This document shows, piece after piece, positions 31,448 through 32,954 of a stretch of DNA of 32,954 nucleotides. Numbering within the stretch: position 1 is the first letter of the stretch; every line of letters starts with the position of its first letter. The DNA comes from Clostridia bacterium. Its GTDB lineage: Bacteria; Bacillota; Clostridia; Oscillospirales; Acutalibacteraceae. Both the position numbers and the translations under genes were made by a program. The notes below the pieces were generated by a model, which saw only the letters and a list, made by a program, of their open reading frames with translations, was not told the DNA's origin and ran no database searches. Location: assembly GCA_017429345.1 (NCBI GenBank), contig JAFRPB010000030.1:1-32954 (forward strand), read 5' to 3'.

Positions 31448-32732
31448 ATTTTTCCGGTATGATCTCAATCATGTCGATCTCGCATTCGGGAAGATCCTGC
31501 GACTGAGATATTTCAAATATAAGCGGATATTCTCCGTTTTCAATACGTACCCGAAGCGTATGTAGCCTGAGTTGATCGCTTGCCGGAAAAGACGCTTCGA
31601 ACGAAAAATCTGTGTCGAGAGAAACGCGTAATGTGAATTCCTGTTTTGATCGATAACGAACAGTGATCATGTAATTGTCGTCACGGAACAGGATCGGACT
31701 GAAGCGGAAGCCCGCGCCTTCGCGCAGACCGACACAGGGAAAACGTCCGTCCTCTGTCTGCGTTACGAAAGCGCCTCCGAATAACTTACAGGCATTGACC
31801 GGCGAGTTTATATGCTCGGGAAGAAGCGTTTCAATAAAGCCGTTCGTCGAGGGTGTCGTCTTGTTGATCAGGCAATTCCGGGCGTCAACTATCAGCTTTT
31901 CCGCGCGCGCTCGTCTGGAAAAAGCGGAATTATTTGACGATGCGTGATAAAACACGAACCAGCAATTACCTGATTGTATCACGGAGCCGTGATTGTTCCA
32001 GGTCGCGGGATCGCATCCGTCGTTGTCGATGATCGTTCCCCTGCGTTCATATACGCCGTAAGGCGTGTCGCTGACAGCGTAATCAAGTTTCGTGGGGCGG
32101 CTGCCGTTGTTCGGAAAATCGTCCGTATACTCGGAGGCGTAAATAAGACAGTAATTTCCGCCGATTTTTCTTAGTGAGGAACCTTCGTGAAATCCCTCTC
32201 TGCCGGGCGCGTTGGAAAGAACGTCAGTATGAACGGTTTCGGGTTTCAGACTGCAGAGATCCTCATTTAATTCCGCAACGTTCAGGTGAAATTGTCCCCA
32301 AGTGTAATAAATATGTCCGTCGTCCTCGAGAACGGAAGGATCGATACCCGTGATCGGCTCGCCGTCCGACGTGATCTGCCGCGCGTTTTTGAAAGGGCCT
32401 TCGGGGCGATCGCTTTCCGCAACGCCTTCCGTTCCGTCTGAAAGACAAAAATACAGATAATACCTTCCTTTATAGAACAGGGCGTCAGGCGCGTATAGAG
32501 ACGCGTTTGACCAGGGGACTTCATCCGTTGTAAAGCTGACGCCGTGATCTGTCCAATTGCTGAAATCGGTAACCGGGCAGGAAAACACGTGATATTGATT
32601 ACAGCAGTATCCTCTGTTGAATAGGTCGAAGGATCCGTAGAGATATAGTCTGTCGCCGAAAACTTTCGGCTCGCCGTCGGGAACATAAGTCGAAAAAGGA
32701 AGAAAAGGATTCAGGCCTTTCGTTTGCTTCAT
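31446..32732 (-). CDS. GH43 glycoside hydrolase, cytoplasmic
   Basis: A 428-residue protein with no signal peptide. The propeller carries the GH43 triad: base Asp19 in YVPDGEPKVF, modulator Asp131 in ITGIDPSVLEDDG and acid Glu183 in GFHEGSSLRKIGG; YAPDALFYKGRYYLYF matches the WAPD blade motif. From about residue 310 to the end is a beta-rich accessory region that resembles small carbohydrate-binding sandwiches (CBM6-like), assigned only loosely. Probable substrates are beta-xylosides or arabinosides from imported oligosaccharides. GGTGAG precedes the ATG by about 7 bases. It converges with the GH51 gene and has a promoter that overlaps direct repeats upstream. Confidence 0.88.
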   Translation of the reverse strand: MKQTKGLNPFLPFSTYVPDGEPKVFGDRLYLYGSFDLFNRGYCCNQYHVFSCPVTDFSNWTDHGVSFTTDEVPWSNASLYAPDALFYKGRYYLYFCLSDGTEGVAESDRPEGPFKNARQITSDGEPITGIDPSVLEDDGHIYYTWGQFHLNVAELNEDLCSLKPETVHTDVLSNAPGREGFHEGSSLRKIGGNYCLIYASEYTDDFPNNGSRPTKLDYAVSDTPYGVYERRGTIIDNDGCDPATWNNHGSVIQSGNCWFVFYHASSNNSAFSRRARAEKLIVDARNCLINKTTPSTNGFIETLLPEHINSPVNACKLFGGAFVTQTEDGRFPCVGLREGAGFRFSPILFRDDNYMITVRYRSKQEFTLRVSLDTDFSFEASFPASDQLRLHTLRVRIENGEYPLIFEISQSQDLPECEIDMIEIIPEK

Positions 32733-32766
32733 TGATGCTCACCTTTTTTATGCTCAATAATATCAT

Positions 32767-32796
32767 ATTATGAAAATAGTATTACGCCGTGTCCAA
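32767..32796 (-). promoter_or_regulatory. Probable promoter of the right-hand GH43 gene
   Basis: On the minus strand, TTGGAC (32791-32796), an 18-base spacer and CATAAT (32767-32772). The -35 lies inside the first of two direct repeats. Confidence 0.45.
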
Positions 32797-32811
32797 CAAA
32801 TGTCCAACAAA
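32790..32811. repeat. Two adjacent 11-bp direct repeats
   Basis: TGTCCAACAAA occurs twice without spacing (32790-32800 and 32801-32811). The 11-base period is about one helical turn, as for tandem regulator sites. Confidence 0.75.
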
Positions 32812-32820
32812 TTTTCAGTC

Positions 32821-32954
32821 TTAGGGCAACACCGCACAAATACGAATGCGCGTCTTGCTTGATCTTTGTTCCGTCATATTGCACATCTTCTCCTTGCCAA
32901 CCGTCAGGTTGCCTGCGGAGAATCTGTACAATCTGACGAAAAAATCTACTGCGC
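32821..32954. mobile_element. Fold-back (MITE-like) element, truncated by the right edge
   Basis: Arms 32872-32893 and 32917-32938 are inverted repeats matching at 18 of 22 positions; between them is a smaller CAACC-GTCA-GGTTG hairpin. The segment begins TTAGGGCAACACCGCACAAA and the window stops just as the outer right arm would begin. It has no coding potential. The mobile-element reading is inference from nested symmetry and a vague resemblance to repeats dispersed in Oscillospiraceae genomes. Confidence 0.5.

Overview
The window looks like a chromosomal segment of an anaerobic Firmicute (Clostridia, probably an uncultured Oscillospiraceae/Christensenellaceae-type gut or rumen bacterium). 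Reasons: strong AGGAGG-type ribosome binding sites, consensus sigma-A promoters, an oxygen-sensitive radical-SAM sulfatase maturase, an RsbW/STAS switch pair, clostridial helical-repeat surface protein, and dense carbohydrate-active enzyme content. UAG ends the GH116 gene, so the ordinary bacterial code applies. No rRNA, tRNA or CRISPR array was seen, and no gene-free stretch exceeds about 300 bases.

Layout. 3-1109: 3' end of a repeat-rich surface protein. 1326-2588: VanY-like D,D-carboxypeptidase lipoprotein. 2692-3546 (minus): DUF218/YdcF lipoprotein. 3888-5693: Na/phosphate symporter with PhoU-like tail. 5759-9580: apparent operon of an exported GH43, an exported metallo-beta-lactamase-fold protein and an exported GH18-like protein, followed by a convergent intergenic region that may encode a small RNA. 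9818-13455 (minus): two tandem GH71/GH99-like enzymes, the downstream copy broken by an in-frame UAG. 13650-14675: a second GH18-like paralogue, transcribed divergently. 14763-18684 (minus): GH101-like plus GH116 operon, divergent from a GPH-family sugar symporter (18891-20408). 20525-21248: anti-sigma kinase and STAS antagonist. 21321-22649 (minus) and 22729-26248: a sulfatase divergent from its maturase, which overlaps a large GH57/GH38-like protein. 26323-28648: alpha/beta hydrolase, ferredoxin-nitroreductase, EamA exporter. 28858-29805: unrecognised protein. 29888-32732: convergent GH51 arabinofuranosidase and GH43. 32821-end: what looks like a truncated fold-back (MITE-like) element.

How the parts fit. 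Most of the window is glycan harvesting. Exported enzymes with an unusual shared aromatic N-terminal leader (GH18-like, GH71/99-like, MBL-fold) would act at the envelope; the GPH symporter could import released oligosaccharides; and enzymes without export signals (GH101-like, GH116, sulfatase, GH57/38-like, GH51, right-hand GH43) would finish digestion inside. The mixture suggests host-type or complex glycans (GH101-like, sulfatase, GH18) plus plant arabinan/arabinoxylan (GH51, GH43). Base composition is visibly more AT-rich from about 27 kb to the right edge, hinting at a different history for that end.

The least explained items are the paralogous GH18-like/GH71-99-like island with its common leader and an operon-linked MBL-fold protein, the promoter-terminator pair with no gene at 9682-9784, the mutually overlapping sulfatase/maturase promoters, and the fold-back element cut by the right edge.
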